NCBI GenBank assembly: GCA_020809705.1
Contig: CP085833.1
Span: forward strand, 4,526,001-4,590,000
DNA from: Calonectria ilicicola
Lineage: Eukaryota; Ascomycota; Sordariomycetes; Hypocreales; Nectriaceae
Reading direction: 5' to 3'
Length of the DNA stretch: 64,000 bases
Each line of letters opens with the position of its first letter. Position 1 is the first letter of the stretch. Both the position numbers and the translations under genes were made by a program. Shown here piece by piece: positions 47,987-62,942 of the stretch. Below the pieces are notes generated by a model. That model was not told where the DNA came from. It saw only the letters and a program-made list of their open reading frames with translations, and made no database searches.

Positions 47987-50619
47987 ATGGACCAGCCTCG
48001 TAAACTTAGTTCTGGGGTTCCCCAAGAAAGTTTGGTGGTAGCAACCAAAAGCCACCCTTGTCTCATTTGCTCTCGATCATTTACCCGCCTTGAAAATCTA
48101 AGAAGGCATATGAAATCACGTGAGTAAATGCATAACCCATCGTTGCCATGTACATCAATGGGTGGAAAGTAACCACGAGGTTAGATAAAAGTGTATTGCC
48201 ATATAGCTGTGAGGTCTGTGGGAAAAGATTCTCTCGCACTGATCTCGCCAATAAGCATCAGTTACGCCATGCACCTCAGGCCTCAGAGAGGTTACTCATA
48301 TCAAACATAAAAAATAACAACAAAAAGCGGCGGCATGCCTTGAAAAAAAGGGTTGACCAAGGCTCAAATGAAAGCTATTCATGCATTGAAATATCCAGCT
48401 CCTCAGATATAAATTTGGAAAATGTTCATCGAGGTACGTCACATCATTTCGTGGTTGGAAAAATATGGCAAACTGATACCAATCGCGCCTAGGATTAGAC
48501 GATTCCGCCATTAGCCCAGAAATCCAAACCCCTCATGGCTTTCATCAAAAGAATGACGATAATTCGGATTTGTGTATTGATTTTAGCGAAAGATCTGGTC
48601 TTCTAGACCCGGCAGTCATCCTTGAGGACCAAGAGGCTCTGTCTCGATCGGGTTTACGACACGGACTTATAAATGCCGCCCAAAACGTTCAATGCTATGA
48701 AACGGAAAGCCCCGATGATGGCAGCACTTTTGCCAGCCCTTCAAGCCCATTCACATGCTCCACAGGTACTGAGATGACAAGTGACACTGAAATCTCGTCA
48801 TCTCAACAGACCGTTGTAAATACAGCTCTAGCAAGCTATGTTTGGGATCCCTCATCGGAAAACGCCATTCAGAACCACTCCATTGTTCTCAGCCATGACG
48901 ATCCACTCATGTTGAACCACGATCCAAGATTCGATATGAATCCAGCGACCTGGCTTAGGCTAAACCATTTTTTACGCCGCCAAGAAAATCTACCAGATGA
49001 CTTTAGTTTACCTAACCTTTCCGTGGCCAATGTATTTATTGGCCTATTCTTTGAGAATTTCTATGAACAATCGCCAGTATTACATTTACCCACGCTCGAT
49101 ATCAACGTCTTGGCATCATCATTATTAGCAGTCATGATGATCATTGGTGCCAAATACAGCAACTTACAACACACAAAGCATTTCGCAATACTTGTGTTGG
49201 ATCGTTCACGGCGGAATCTACAACAGGCTATTGAGAATGACAGTAATCTTACTCGACAAGATGAAATTATTTATTCGCTATCTTTGATGTGTTATTCGGG
49301 ATTGTGGAGTGGGAATAAGCGAGCATACGATATTGCCGAGGGTGCAAGAGGGCCTCTCGTAACCTATATTCGACGACTTAAGAAGCAAGTGAGTAGTCCA
49401 CCGGAAGTTTTACCAGAAGACATCGAGGGACAATGGAAGCAATGGATTAGGATAGAGTCCAGAAGGAGGCTCTTGTGGTTTGGATTCATGGTTGACGCCC
49501 AGTTCCCTGCGCTTCTCAATCTCAGAAGCACCATATCTTTGGCTGAAGTCATGAGATGGGAGTGTCCCAGTGATGAAGAATTTTGGTCTGCATCGACTCC
49601 CAGGACGTGGAAAAAGTTGCTCGGCTCTGCAATAGTTCCCCCAGTCACAAAATTTGCCATGGTCTCCGGTTTAGTTTTGGACCAGTGGAAAGATTCAATA
49701 CCAACCCCAAGGATCAACCGGTGGACATCATTCTTGGTTCTTGCGTCTGTGGCAACCCGTGCAGTGGAATGGTCTCATGACTGGGCACTAGCTCTTGATA
49801 TAACGCTCGAAACATCCAACGAGGATGAGTTCTGCAATTTGTTCTCTGCCAAATACTTGAGTACACAAACGCACGAGCTATTAATATCTCGTCGAAAAAT
49901 ATTAGGTATGGCCCCTTGATGATTTTTCTTTATTCCATAAAGCTAACCGGTCAGCTGCATTGGATACCTGGCATAATTTACATGGACACTCACAATCCAC
50001 GGAACCAGATTCGCTCCGGGTCGATTCATATTTTCAGAGAGCCGCCTGTATACTTCTGAAAATTGCCAAGATGCATCTCTCAAATTGTATCTCTGACATC
50101 CAAGATCTTCTGAGAGAATGCAGCCAACTTAAAACTGATAACGAGTTGCACCGTTTCAGAATTTCGTCAATACATGGGTATGCGAGTGCTAGGGAAGAAC
50201 GCGAATCACCGGTTACGAGCCAACACAATAATGTGGATTTCCCTAGCCTTTTGGGGGCTTTCCAAGATACAGCGAATGACATCATCTCCATAACCGAGGA
50301 CACTCTTCTGGAGTCAACATTTCCGTACGGTTGCATGAGCCTCTTCCTCAGCCATATGTTGCTCTGGGCCTTGGCTAGAACCGGATCGCAAGATTTGAGG
50401 CAAGAGCTCAGCAAGAAAACTGATGAGAATACAAGTCTCGTCAAAACGCCCAGCGGGGTTGAACTAAAGGATGTGATTCAATCCGCGCTGACCGGAGATG
50501 ATGCAATGGCGAACGCTGGCGCGATCTTGAAACATGGAGCCAAGGCGCTCAATAGGCTAGAAACGTGGGGTGCTCCATTGAATTTGGCACTTTTACTCAA
50601 GTGGCGATCTAATATCTAG
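47987..50619 (+). CDS. C2H2 zinc-finger transcription factor with fungal-specific domain
   Basis: Four exons (47987-48119, 48185-48433, 48493-49905, 49955-50619) give 819 residues. Two C2H2 fingers open the protein: C25, C28, H41, H45 (CLICSRSFTRLENLRRH in part) and C53, C56, H69, H73 (CEVCGKRFSRTDLANKH). The first intron falls within the last His codon of finger 1, and the splice restores CAT AAA AGT. A basic stretch follows (NNNKKRRHALKKR). The region from about residue 270 resembles the fungal transcription factor regulatory domain, with LNHFLRRQENLPDDF, FFENFYEQSPVLHLPTLD and WIRIESRRRLLWFGF. Target genes are unknown. The start is shared across a 508-bp divergent promoter with the NACHT-WD40 gene, so regulation of that gene is possible but unproven. 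Confidence 0.87.
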
Positions 50620-51084
50620 ATAACTAAATAAAGCAATAATATTTGATAGGGGCACAGTGAATCCTAGGTAGCGAAGCCCATAATAACTGCCAGACTGCTG
50701 GGAAACGCTAGTTGCCGACTCGCTATTGCCCACTAGAGGAAGCCCACTACAACCCACTGAAGAAGCCTATTGTGCTGGCTGTTAGATAGCCGGAACGCGG
50801 AAATCAAAATCCATCCGTGGGCTTTAATTCGTGCTGGACACACCAAAAAGTGGGACATTTGAATTTTGCCCAAGTAGACCGCCTGCGGGAGATTAAAGGA
50901 CCCCCGGCCGTTAGAAGCGGGTACAGAATAGACGGAGGGATTCGCGTCCCCCATTATTGTGACCTAGCGCAAACCTCAAGGTGCGAAGAATGGGTCTATT
51001 AATATATCAAAGTTTTTAAAGATATTTGGGACTTGAACCGATACTAATATTGAGAAAGAGTACTCGTTCTGGTGCTGTGAAATA
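50620..51084. other. intergenic region
   Basis: Short gap upstream of the Zn2Cys6 gene containing scattered CGG/CCG triplets (for example around 50.91 kb). No gene was recognised. Confidence 0.4.
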
Positions 51085-52884
51085 ATGGATAGAGTACACA
51101 GGGCAAGGAGTGAAGGCGACGGCGACCTTCGAGTCAGGAGTGGGTGCATTACATGGTATGTGAGGCGCAAAAGATAACCATTGCATGGGAGCTGTCTGAC
51201 ATTTCTTCCAGCATGTTTGTAGATCCGTCCCTGCTTTAAATATGCAACTTGTTGACAAGGCAATAGAGCCCGGCGCCTCGAATGCGACGGACGAAAACCC
51301 ACATGCCTCCGATGTGAAAACAGCGGCGTATCCTGCAGTGGCTATGCATCATCTCGTTCTTTTTCACCCGGACATAGAGAGTCCAGAGTACGGCAACATC
51401 GCCAAGCCGCCTATCTCGCAGCGAGCAACACCCATGGCATGCCGCTGACGCTCAGGCCCGGTATGGGGCATAATTCCCCCCAGCTGTCGTACCAAGCCAG
51501 CTTCCTTCATCATTTCCGAACATCCACCCTTTCTGATCTCATGATGAGCTCTGGTCAATCCGACTTTTGGGGCGTCTATGTGATTCCTCTCGGTCATACT
51601 GTTGAACCTGTCAAATGTGCATTAAGTGCCCTTGGCGGTCTGCATCGCAAGTTTAAGACTGGATATGGAAGCATAGAAGCAGAATCGGATCCTGAGCTAG
51701 GCCAAAATGCCATCCGCCAATACAACCAAGCCATTACACACCTTCATTCTTTCATGGAAAAGGGAACACAATCTCACACAATAGTAGTTATTGTGTGCTG
51801 CGTTATTTTTATTTGCATTGAAGTCCTCCAAGGTCGCTACTCAGAGGCTTTGCGTCACTTAAAGGCTGGTTCAAAACTTCTCGCATCTCTGGAGGCGTCA
51901 TCGAATATCGGCTCAAATACGACGACAAGTGGTCCACGGCGAGTTGGACCCGAGCTTATTAAACATGTTTCTTTAATTCTTCGCAGCCTCGCACATGACA
52001 TCTCTTTTTATGTAGGTGGTGAGATCATCCCTGAGCTTACATGTCAAGACCTAGATACGATTGCTGTCCAATATCCTGTTGCACCATTCTCCTCCCCCGC
52101 TGAAGCAGAGAAGTCGTTCCGCACGGTACAGAGGATGGACAACGCCGTCAGGCATTATTGTCAAGTGAACTTTGGGCCACCACCAAAACACAGTTTTAGT
52201 TCTCCGCCGAAGTCTGCATCTCCACCAAAATCCGGATCGCCACCAAAGTCCAGACTTCCACCAAAACCAAGCCCTCCGCCCAAAGCTGGCCCTCCACCCA
52301 AGCTGGATCCGCGTGTCGAATCATTGTGGGGGATTGTGAATTCGTCCATGCATGATTGGGTTACACGCTTTGAGATCTTCAAGGGCCGCGTCGACGAGAC
52401 GAAGCTTTCTGAAAAAGAATTGTACCAAATGCGATACCTTTCGGTGCACCAAGCAATGTGGGCAATCCACATGAAGTTTTCTGGCCCTGGTGAAGGCATA
52501 TCTATTGAAGAGGGCGAAGACATTCTGAGCAGGATTGAGCTCCTGCTAAAATCCATAAACTCAAATCAACAGGCTGTGTTTACTTTCAACTCGGATCTGA
52601 TTCCCACAATATATTTCGTCTTCATCACATGTCCTGATCTTGGGATGAAGCAGAAGTGTATAGATTTGCTCCGCGGCATGAGACGAAAGGAAGGCATTTG
52701 GGACAGCGAGGAATTAGCAGAAATTCTGGAGAGGGCAGTTATCGCTCAAGGGAAAGGTCTGATGCGATTCGACGGCATCCCGATGCAAGTCCCTGAGTTG
52801 GCCAAGGCACTCTCATCAATGAAGTTGTCTAAAGCTCCCAAGTCAAATATTGCTGAAGGGATTTTGGCATTTCAGCGAGAGTGA
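51085..52884 (+). pseudogene. Zn2Cys6 transcription factor with a defective first 3' splice site
   Basis: Exon 1 (51085-51155) encodes MDRVHRARSEGDGDLRVRSGCIT plus the first two bases of a Cys codon, ending at a good GTATGT donor. The other half of the binuclear cluster lies at 51265 onward (RARRLECDGRKPTCLRCENSGVSC) in frame with a long coding region to TGA at 52882-52884. The join needs exon 2 to start at T51264, but the preceding dinucleotide is AA, not AG. Using the AG at 51265-51266 gives TGA at codon 24, and using the AG before 51209 also meets a stop. With the AA junction the protein has 563 residues: Zn2Cys6 at about 20-50, a factor-type regulatory region and a Pro-Pro-Lys repeat. A start at the downstream ATG 51439 would lack the DNA-binding domain. 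An acceptor mutation or a sequence error is likely. Confidence 0.65.
52185..52310 (+). repeat. Pro-Pro-Lys-Ser coding repeat
   Basis: Degenerate 15-24-bp units of the type CCACCAAAGTCC encode about eight PPK motifs inside the Zn2Cys6 gene, a likely flexible linker and a site of length variation. Confidence 0.7.
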
Positions 52885-53813
52885 TTGATGGATGTAAAAG
52901 GTTGCAGAATATTTCTTCTTAATGTAAAAAAGGACTTGTATCAGCAGCATGATGAAGCAAAGCAACCACATATATAACATTTTTAACTTGCAGTTTATGT
53001 GCATCATCTTGAAATCGAATCATACCCTATTAATAGTTATTTTTGGTGTATGGGAATTCACAACAATGTTTCTAGGTAACATGCAATAGGGAATCAATTC
53101 CGTTATGCTGTATTGCTTGTGTTTTATTGAGATCTGCTTCCAAGTTGTGTTACTGACTTTCAAGTCAATATTTTATCACATACATGGTTATACGGCGCAA
53201 AAGGTACATGCTACCGAACCACTGGTGGGGGAGAAGCATCGCATTGCTCCTTGGGCGACTAAGTTAGGGCTAAATTTCAAGGAGAACTTGCATATGTATT
53301 CATTTGAAGCGCATTAATGATCCTCAGACAGCGAGTACCAGGTGGAGACCAATAGCGCGGGCCTCAAAGGCCTCAATTAGATGACGCAGACCCACAGCCA
53401 ATTGGGACTCACATAGTCATATAACTCGTACTTAACTGCTCTTTAATTTCATAGGAACAGAGACATTTTCAATCCTCCGGTAATGACCAATTTAGCATAC
53501 CATGACACAACATATTCACAATTGAGACCATGTATAGTATAGTTATGATTCCATGTTATTCATGTTGGTTTCAAAGACCAAGTTAGCTATCTCATTTTTT
53601 GACCCAAAAACACCGTAAAAATCAACCCAACCCTTTTTTCTTTGCATGGAAAACTCCAACTAGTATTGGCAATCTACTATTTTTGAGATATTGACCACGA
53701 GTTCCTTTCTTTTAATGCAAAAGAAAACTCATATTTAAGTTAATACCAGCAAGAGTTTTCGTAGGAAAGGACGCCAGCATGTCAAAATATTGCTCTGTTC
53801 CAAATATGCGCAT
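52885..53813. other. AT-rich convergent intergenic region
   Basis: The region separates the ends of the Zn2Cys6 gene and homocitrate synthase. It is AT-rich with short open frames of no protein-like composition. No transposon or RNA was identified. Confidence 0.4.
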
Positions 53814-56690
<2,877 letters not shown>

Positions 56691-57170
56691 GTTGGGCGGC
56701 GGTGGTCGTTGTTCGATTGGGATCGTTTACGGCGAGGGACTTTGGTAATTGAGAAATGGAAAGGGAAATGGTGAACGGGAATGGGAGGGTTTTCTAGTAA
56801 AGAAGAAGAGTCAAGCCAAGCAAAGCACATGGATGGAAAATCCACTTTTGGTTTTTTTTTCCTGCTCTCTGGAGGGGCAAGGCGGGGGTGACGGGCACCA
56901 ATAAAAATTTTTGATGGACTGGGCCCGGGGTTGTCCCAGGGGCCTCTCATGGGTCCCTCAAGGGCCTTCTCCAGCGCCACTACAGGGCCCCCTCCACGGC
57001 TCGGGCGCCAAATGGCCAATGGCGACCAGTGGCCAATGGGCGTTAAGGTTGTTTTTGGACCGTTCTGCTTGTGCGTCACTCCCTCCCCCGCCCCGACGCC
57101 GACGGGCATGCCGGACCCCATCTGCATCGCCATCTCTGGTTCGTCATTGCCGGTCTTCGGATCACTATTT

Positions 57171-57177
57171 TGAGTCA
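57171..57177. promoter_or_regulatory. Gcn4/CPC1-type site (TGAGTCA)
   Basis: A perfect TGASTCA heptamer lies 481 bp upstream of the homocitrate synthase ATG. The cross-pathway control factor of fungi binds this element before amino-acid biosynthesis genes. A second heptamer, TGACTCA, is at 57971-57977. Confidence 0.5.
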
Positions 57178-57810
57178 CCATTCGCCAGCAGGCGCCTTGC
57201 TTCATCCCGTGTCTTAGGGGGCGTTGTGTTGTGTACAGCATGTTCTGTATGTCTCAGTCTCATCACCCCATCGCCTCCTTCCCGTGCCTCTCCACAAAGC
57301 ACCATCCCGTCCGTCCCGTCCCAAGAAAAACATGCACAGAGCAAGAAACAGGGCGTCACGTGCCGCCTCTGCAGCAGTAATGCATTTCGCCTAGCCTAGC
57401 CCAGCCCAGCACGGCACAGCACATTACAGTACAGCACGCACATACCACCATGGCGACCGGACCAACGGCTTGCACTGGGGCTCTGAGATCAGATCCGTTT
57501 ACCTGCAGTTGTAGCATTCTAGCGTTGTACATATTAAAAATACTTGATGAAATATTCGCTGCAAACTCTCCCCGTGCCTACCTATCTCTGTCTTTTTTTT
57601 TCTTCAAGGTTGGCTAGCTAACCCAAAAGAAAAAAAATTCACAAAGGGATGCATGCAACCTGGAAAGGAAAAACTCAAACCAAACCAATGTCCGCGTGCC
57701 GCTGCACTGCAACCATCATGTTCAGTTGATTGGTCGCTGCGGCACACGACATGACTTGTCCTTTACTGCACACATACCTACATGCATTTGATGCCGTGTT
57801 CCTGTCCAGC

Positions 57811-58125
57811 TCACCGCAAGACCTTCTCGGTCAGTTCAGCCAGCTCCCGCTCTGCACCACAGCGCCTCTGTATTTCCCTAGCACCGTATCGGACCTGGGC
57901 CGCTCCGAGATCAGCACACGCCACACACGTATCCCAGTCAGAATGACGCAGCCGAAGCCGGCTACGCACTTGACTCAGCGCCATCTGGGCCCCACACTGG
58001 AAAAAACGGGTATCCGTCATCCACTGCACTGCTTGTTGTAGACAAAGCTGCATCATTGCCAACTTAGCATCTTGCTTCTCGTCATCTGTATCCAGATCCG
58101 TGATTGAGGACCCGAAACATTGCAT
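57811..58125 (-). CDS. possible small hypothetical protein or gene remnant
   Basis: An open frame of 104 residues has balanced composition and amphipathic character (for example TDDEKQDAKLAMMQLCLQQAV and GAREIQRRCGAERELAELTEKV in part), unlike the low-complexity frames around it. It could be the C-terminal remnant of a larger, now lost gene, or a small gene; a CATTTCAG acceptor-like sequence lies just before its ATG. No family was recognised and an opposite-strand frame overlaps it, so confidence is low. Confidence 0.22.
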   Translation of the reverse strand: MQCFGSSITDLDTDDEKQDAKLAMMQLCLQQAVQWMTDTRFFQCGAQMALSQVRSRLRLRHSDWDTCVACADLGAAQVRYGAREIQRRCGAERELAELTEKVLR

Positions 58126-58191
58126 AAACTGAAATGTCTGGATACATGCAAATGTTTGATCCGACTTGGATGGAGTGTAGTTTTCACCGCA

Positions 58192-59632
58192 TCAAGCGCA
58201 ACCTTGGAGATTAAACTCTGCAATCATATCAACAACGTCCCCCCACAACTCTTTAGGCTGTTCCAAAGCCGCAAAATGGCCTCCCTACAGTATTGTTAGC
58301 TCGCCTCCCCAGGAGCATCATCAAGTCCATAGAACTGAGAAATTCTGGATGCATTGGTTTACGCTTGCTTACCTTGTCGTGGTCTCGGAACCATTTCACT
58401 ATGCCAGCATTGTCTCGCCACTTATTTGGGGGGTTGACTATTTCTCGCTTGAACCATGAGTAGCCAAGAGGACATTGAATACCCTCCCATGCCGGTGGCA
58501 TATTTGGTCCTTTTTCGACCACCAATCTGTAGATCCGAAGGGATGTCGGGTAGCACTTCGAGAACCAATAAAAAGAGACATTGGTCAAAATGAGCTCAAG
58601 AGAGGGTGTTGTTTGAGGGTCGGACCACTCAAGAAGCTTCTCGCCAATCCTGCATCAAGGTTAGCTGATGATGATATTATCCTTGGGATATTTGGAGGGT
58701 CACCATGCAAGCATTGCTATTGGACTGCTACCGATGGCTAGGCCAGCAGTCGCTGGCCGTGTCCCTTGGATTGTTGCATATGCGGCCCCAGTTGCTTGGA
58801 AGATCATGCCATTCTGCAAGGATCCAATCTCTTCGCTGGTATATTCCAGATTTCGAATGTCGCTCTCTATTTCCGATGGCGGAGGCGGTGGTATCAATAA
58901 AACATTGACATGTGTAAGACGGCAATTATTAGGATCTAGAGCAGCCATTTTTGGGGCTATCGCACCACCAAGGTCACCCCCTTGAGTCATGTATCCACCA
59001 TGTTCGGCTGTGAATCCAAGGCTGTGCATCATCTTGAATAGAATCCTGGAATTATCCTCATGGTCGAAATCTTTATCAATTGGTGGCGGTGATGAAAACC
59101 CAAACCCAATCAAATCGGGAATCAGGATGTGGTACGGCAGGGTGTCTGCAGTTGGGTACTGATTCCGGATGAGGTCAAGCATTGGAATGAATTCAACAAC
59201 AGAACTAGGCTAGCCGTGAAGGAATAGAATCGGCAGGGCATCTGGAAGTGTAGAGAAAAGTGCAGTGAAACGTATACGGTAGGTCTTGCCATCATCGTCC
59301 TTGACATCAATGATATATTGCGGGAAAGAATTCAACTTTTCTTCCGATCGTCGCCTGTCTCATTATTAGCCGTTTTTACAAACCAAAGCATCATGTACTT
59401 ACCAGTCATAATTTTCACGCCACTCCTTCACTGCCTTGATCAACCAATCTCTGGTCACACCAAAGCGCCTGTCTTCGTGCGAATTTTCCCAGTTCGGATC
59501 AACTATAGGACATATGTCAAGAAGGAGATTAAACCTCTCAATTTCTCGCTGAGGAATTGAGATTCGGAAAGGTTCGATGTGGACTTCCGAAGCCACTGTA
59601 TGTGGTAACTTGGCAAAGTCCTGAATAGTCAT
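58192..59632 (-). pseudogene. epoxide hydrolase with nonsense codon in the oxyanion motif
   Basis: Four exons on the minus strand (59632-59403, 59354-58704, 58649-58373, 58284-58192) give 416 codons before the final TGA. The N-terminal EHN domain is recognisable (FRISIPQREIERFNLLLD), followed by an alpha/beta-hydrolase fold. The nucleophile is the Asp of QGGDLGGAI and the catalytic His is in GGHFAALEQP. The microsomal-type epoxide hydrolase motif HGWPGS appears as HG-stop-PSS: TAG at 59210-59212 replaces the Trp codon, a single G-to-A change from TGG. All splice sites and the rest of the frame are intact, so inactivation is recent or the base is a sequence error. An alternative intron removing the stop would also remove conserved strand LPILFLHG, so I do not favour it. 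Confidence 0.7.
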
Positions 59633-60898
59633 ACTGAATATCGTCGCGATTTTGCGCCTGGTAAATATGGAATGCCTGGATATGGGAAAAGTGGAAGATT
59701 CTCAACTGATCGGCGTCTTTTTTCTATTTAAATACATCATGTCGTTAATTAAGCGGGGTATATAGCCGGGAGACTGGATTATCCAATAGAGCCATGATGC
59801 AAATACATTTCTACTTCTGATAAGCCTTGGGCCAGCTAGGACTGGAAAAGAAAACCTCCTGGTGGTTGTCGTCATCTCAACTATCGAAAGAAGAAATCCC
59901 CGGTAGCTCAACTGCGCTGATGTCAGCTTATGGACTTCATAGCAGGAAACAAGTAATTTCTCAGTAGGATTTAAAAGATTGCAAGAAAAAGACGAGAAAA
60001 GACAGATTTTAGACACGGGTGTGAGTACTGTGGGTGTGAGACTTGGGAAATCTTCTGGTAATTGCACCTTGACCTAAACAGCGGTAGATCTACTAGATTT
60101 GACGTTATTGCTGTTTTTTAACTTGAAATTGAAAAAATACTATTTGAAGATGCACGAAATTCAAGATGAAGGGACTGGTGTCAGGATTTTCTCAATTTGT
60201 TCAATGTTTGCAGGCGCTAAAGTGTTCACCCGTCAAATACTTTCGGAAAAGAAGGGGGGAATACTTTACTAAATCTAATGTGATGGGGCGTCATGTTAGT
60301 GTTTTCGATGTAGATTGCAAAAATACAAAGGCGATATGGCCATTAACCAAGAAAATGACCAACAAAAGAGGGGTTTTCCTGCGCGCACGTATACATTGGG
60401 GGAGGTGCACAAATAAAGCTCTACGGTTCAGTCTGGGAAATCCTGCCAATACCCAAAAATAAATGAGTTTATTTTATTATAAATAATTTTATGAGATTTC
60501 GATAACCCATTTATTTTATTTATTTATTTGTTTATTTTTCGGCGTTCTGGATTTGAGCTGTCATATGTTCGCACAAAACCCCGTAAAAAGTCGCGATTAC
60601 TATGGTGGATCTGCTCAATGGATGCGCGCGCTTCGTCGCAAACTTGATTGCCTCCAATTCAAGAACATCAATTTAACAGACAAGATCTCTTTTCTCAAGA
60701 AATTTAATAAACTACATCCTGGTAGCTGTCAGGTAGCTATTGTGCATGTTGAGTCAAGTGTCTTCGATGCGCTAAAATTGCAGTGAAATTCGGTCTTCAC
60801 CGCTGGAACATGCATGGTCTTGCGAATATCGCCCGAATCAGATTACTAATCTCGAGAATTGGATTTGCACTACCTAATGATATCTTAATTTTCAATGC
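59633..60898. other. intergenic region
   Basis: AT-rich DNA between the epoxide hydrolase start and the end of the E2 gene. TTTATTTATTTATT-type runs occur near 60.5 kb. Short frames on both strands have no recognised domain, and no transposon ends were found. Confidence 0.4.
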
Positions 60899-62595
60899 TC
60901 AGCTGAGGGTTGCACTTAGATACTCGGGTTTCTCTAGCCATATCGCAGCCTGCTGTGCGCATCTGGCCACCGTTGCACCATCAAGAACACGGTGATCAGC
61001 GCTCCAGCTTAAGACTGCTTGTTTCTTCTTGACAATGTTTTCAATTCCTTCATTGTCGGTCTCAAATGAAGGCACGTCATGAATCTCCCCAATTGCCACG
61101 ATTGCCGTCATAGGTGACAGAATGACTGGGGCCACGACATTTCCACCGATGCTTCCGATATTGCTGATTACAAACGTTCCACCGGCCATGTCTTCAGGTC
61201 TGAGCTTGCCTTCCCTGGCTAGGTTTCCCAGACGCGCAATTTCAGCCGCCAAAGATAAGACAGAATGATTTTGAACATTGCGTATCACGGGTACCAGTAG
61301 CCCATTTGGTGTATCCACCGCTAGGCCAAAGTTGTGAGAGCCCTTGATGACTAACTGAGGCCGCTCCCCACTGTCGAGTTGACTTGCATCTAGTACCGAG
61401 TTCAAAATCGGAAATTTGCTCACAGCTCTCGAAAGCGCCTTTAAAACAAAAGGAAGGATGGTCAATTTTATGGCCGAACCGTCTTTATCCCTCAAGTATG
61501 GCGACATAGAGGGGTCCGTTTGTATCTGTTCGCGTAGTTTCAGTAAACATGTCAGGTCGACTGTATGCGTGTAGAGAAAATGTGGGATGGACAGAGATGC
61601 AGTCATCGACTTGAACATCTGTGTTTGCACTGGAGAGAGGGTTATCCTGCGATCCTCAATCCCAGCACTAGAAGTAGAGGCTCCTGATCGGATACTTTGT
61701 TGTGGCTCTTGCGAAGAACCACCGTTATGTGTGTTCAAATATTTCAACACGTCCTCTTTAAGAACTCGTCCTCCTTTTCCAGTTCCTTTTATACTATGAA
61801 TGCTGATGTTGTTTTCCTTGAGCATACGTCTGACAGCTGGTGTGACTAACGTTGAGAGTTCGTGGCTTGCCAGTGGTGCAAGTTTGGCCTCTGAGTCGAG
61901 TGTGGTCGCGCTAACGGGACTTGGCGGAGTTGTATTATTGCCATTTTTAGAGTCAAAGGTTGGGTTCGGTATTTCATTTTCATGATTTTCTCTAGAACCG
62001 AGAGATTCTTGCGATACCTGAAAGTCGCCATCCTCGCTGACAGCATCTATGTCTAGAAGGGGCTGACAATTGTTAACAATTCATGTATTGTTCAACTTCA
62101 CACGGGAACTTACCGAGCCTACTTTAGCCAGTTCGCCTTCTTCATAATGAAGCTTCTCTATAATTCCTTCATATCTCGAGGTAATCTGCGATGTCAATTA
62201 ATGTTGATGCCCCCGACTGCAAGAACCTAATGGATATTATACTTCAACGGTGGCCTTGTCCGATTGCACCTCACATATAGGATCAAATTGCTCGACCTTG
62301 TCTCCAGGCTTTACAGACCAAGAGATAATTTGACATTCAGTTATTCCTGAAGCTATTAGCTCAGAATTTCTAATTGGTTGGACGACCGTAAGCATTTTTT
62401 ACCAAATGCAAGTCACTTACCTTCACCAATATCCGCAAGTAGATAAGGCTTCAGGCCCTGCACCTTGGATGTGTTCGAAAAAAGTCGACGGTTACTCAAA
62501 TATGTACCTACTGTCTTATATCTAAGTATACTAGCGTAAGATGCAGATGTTACACTTTTGAATGCAATCTGGCACACAGTTCTTGGGGGTAACAT
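60899..62595 (-). CDS. DBT: branched-chain 2-oxoacid dehydrogenase E2 (dihydrolipoyl acyltransferase)
   Basis: Four exons on the minus strand (62595-62421, 62346-62243, 62185-62114, 62062-60899) give 504 residues. E2 forms the core of the mitochondrial complex that oxidatively decarboxylates 2-oxoacids of valine, leucine and isoleucine. The first 45 residues are basic and Ser-rich, as in a mitochondrial presequence. The lipoyl domain (about 50-125) carries the lipoylated Lys at K89 in QSDKATVE. The peripheral subunit-binding domain reads TPAVRRMLKENNI to GRVLKEDVLKYL. The catalytic domain ends with the active-site SADHRVLDG, and its TRIAL-type core is intact. PHFLYTHTVDLT is the start of the acyltransferase fold. 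It shares a 347-bp divergent promoter with E1-alpha, which supports the branched-chain rather than the pyruvate complex. Confidence 0.9.
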
Positions 62596-62942
62596 GTTGA
62601 CAGGATAGCTGAGACGTCGACAAGATTAAATCGGAAATCCGGATATTTTAATCATCATATATTTGTGTATTAGGATACATTATGAGAGTAAAGCCAGGCA
62701 AGGGAATGTCTGGGAAGCGGCAAATTGAATCCCGAGGCATAAGTCGGCCCGGCTTCGGCTTGGCTTACACCGATGCCCATGGGCGCCGCCACTGTCTGAT
62801 CTCCGGCAATCGATACAATTTCCTGCAGTAGAAAATCACCGAAATTGGACAAGATAAAATACTACAATTTGAAGAATCGGATCAACTTTATTTCTACCTA
62901 GTAGATCTCATTTTCCGGTACTCACACAAGAACTTGAACGCC
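62596..62942. promoter_or_regulatory. divergent promoter of E2 and E1-alpha genes
   Basis: The 347-bp region between the two start codons is the only upstream sequence for both genes, implying joint control. It has GC-rich CGG-containing stretches near 62.75 kb. No specific factor site can be named with confidence. Confidence 0.5.

Larger units (their letters stand above)
56691..58191. other. upstream region of homocitrate synthase
   Basis: About 1.5 kb contains the homocitrate synthase promoter, C-rich and CT-rich tracts, and two Gcn4/CPC1-type heptamers. One 104-residue open frame on the minus strand has protein-like composition and is listed separately; nothing else is supported. Confidence 0.4.

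Noticed and set aside
50976..51302. Minus-strand frame over the start of the Zn2Cys6 gene
   Set aside because: Overlaps exon 1 and the zinc cluster on the plus strand, which have a recognisable motif.
60064..60790. Possible transposon relic in the AT-rich region before the E2 gene
   Set aside because: No terminal inverted repeats, target duplication or transposase motif could be found.
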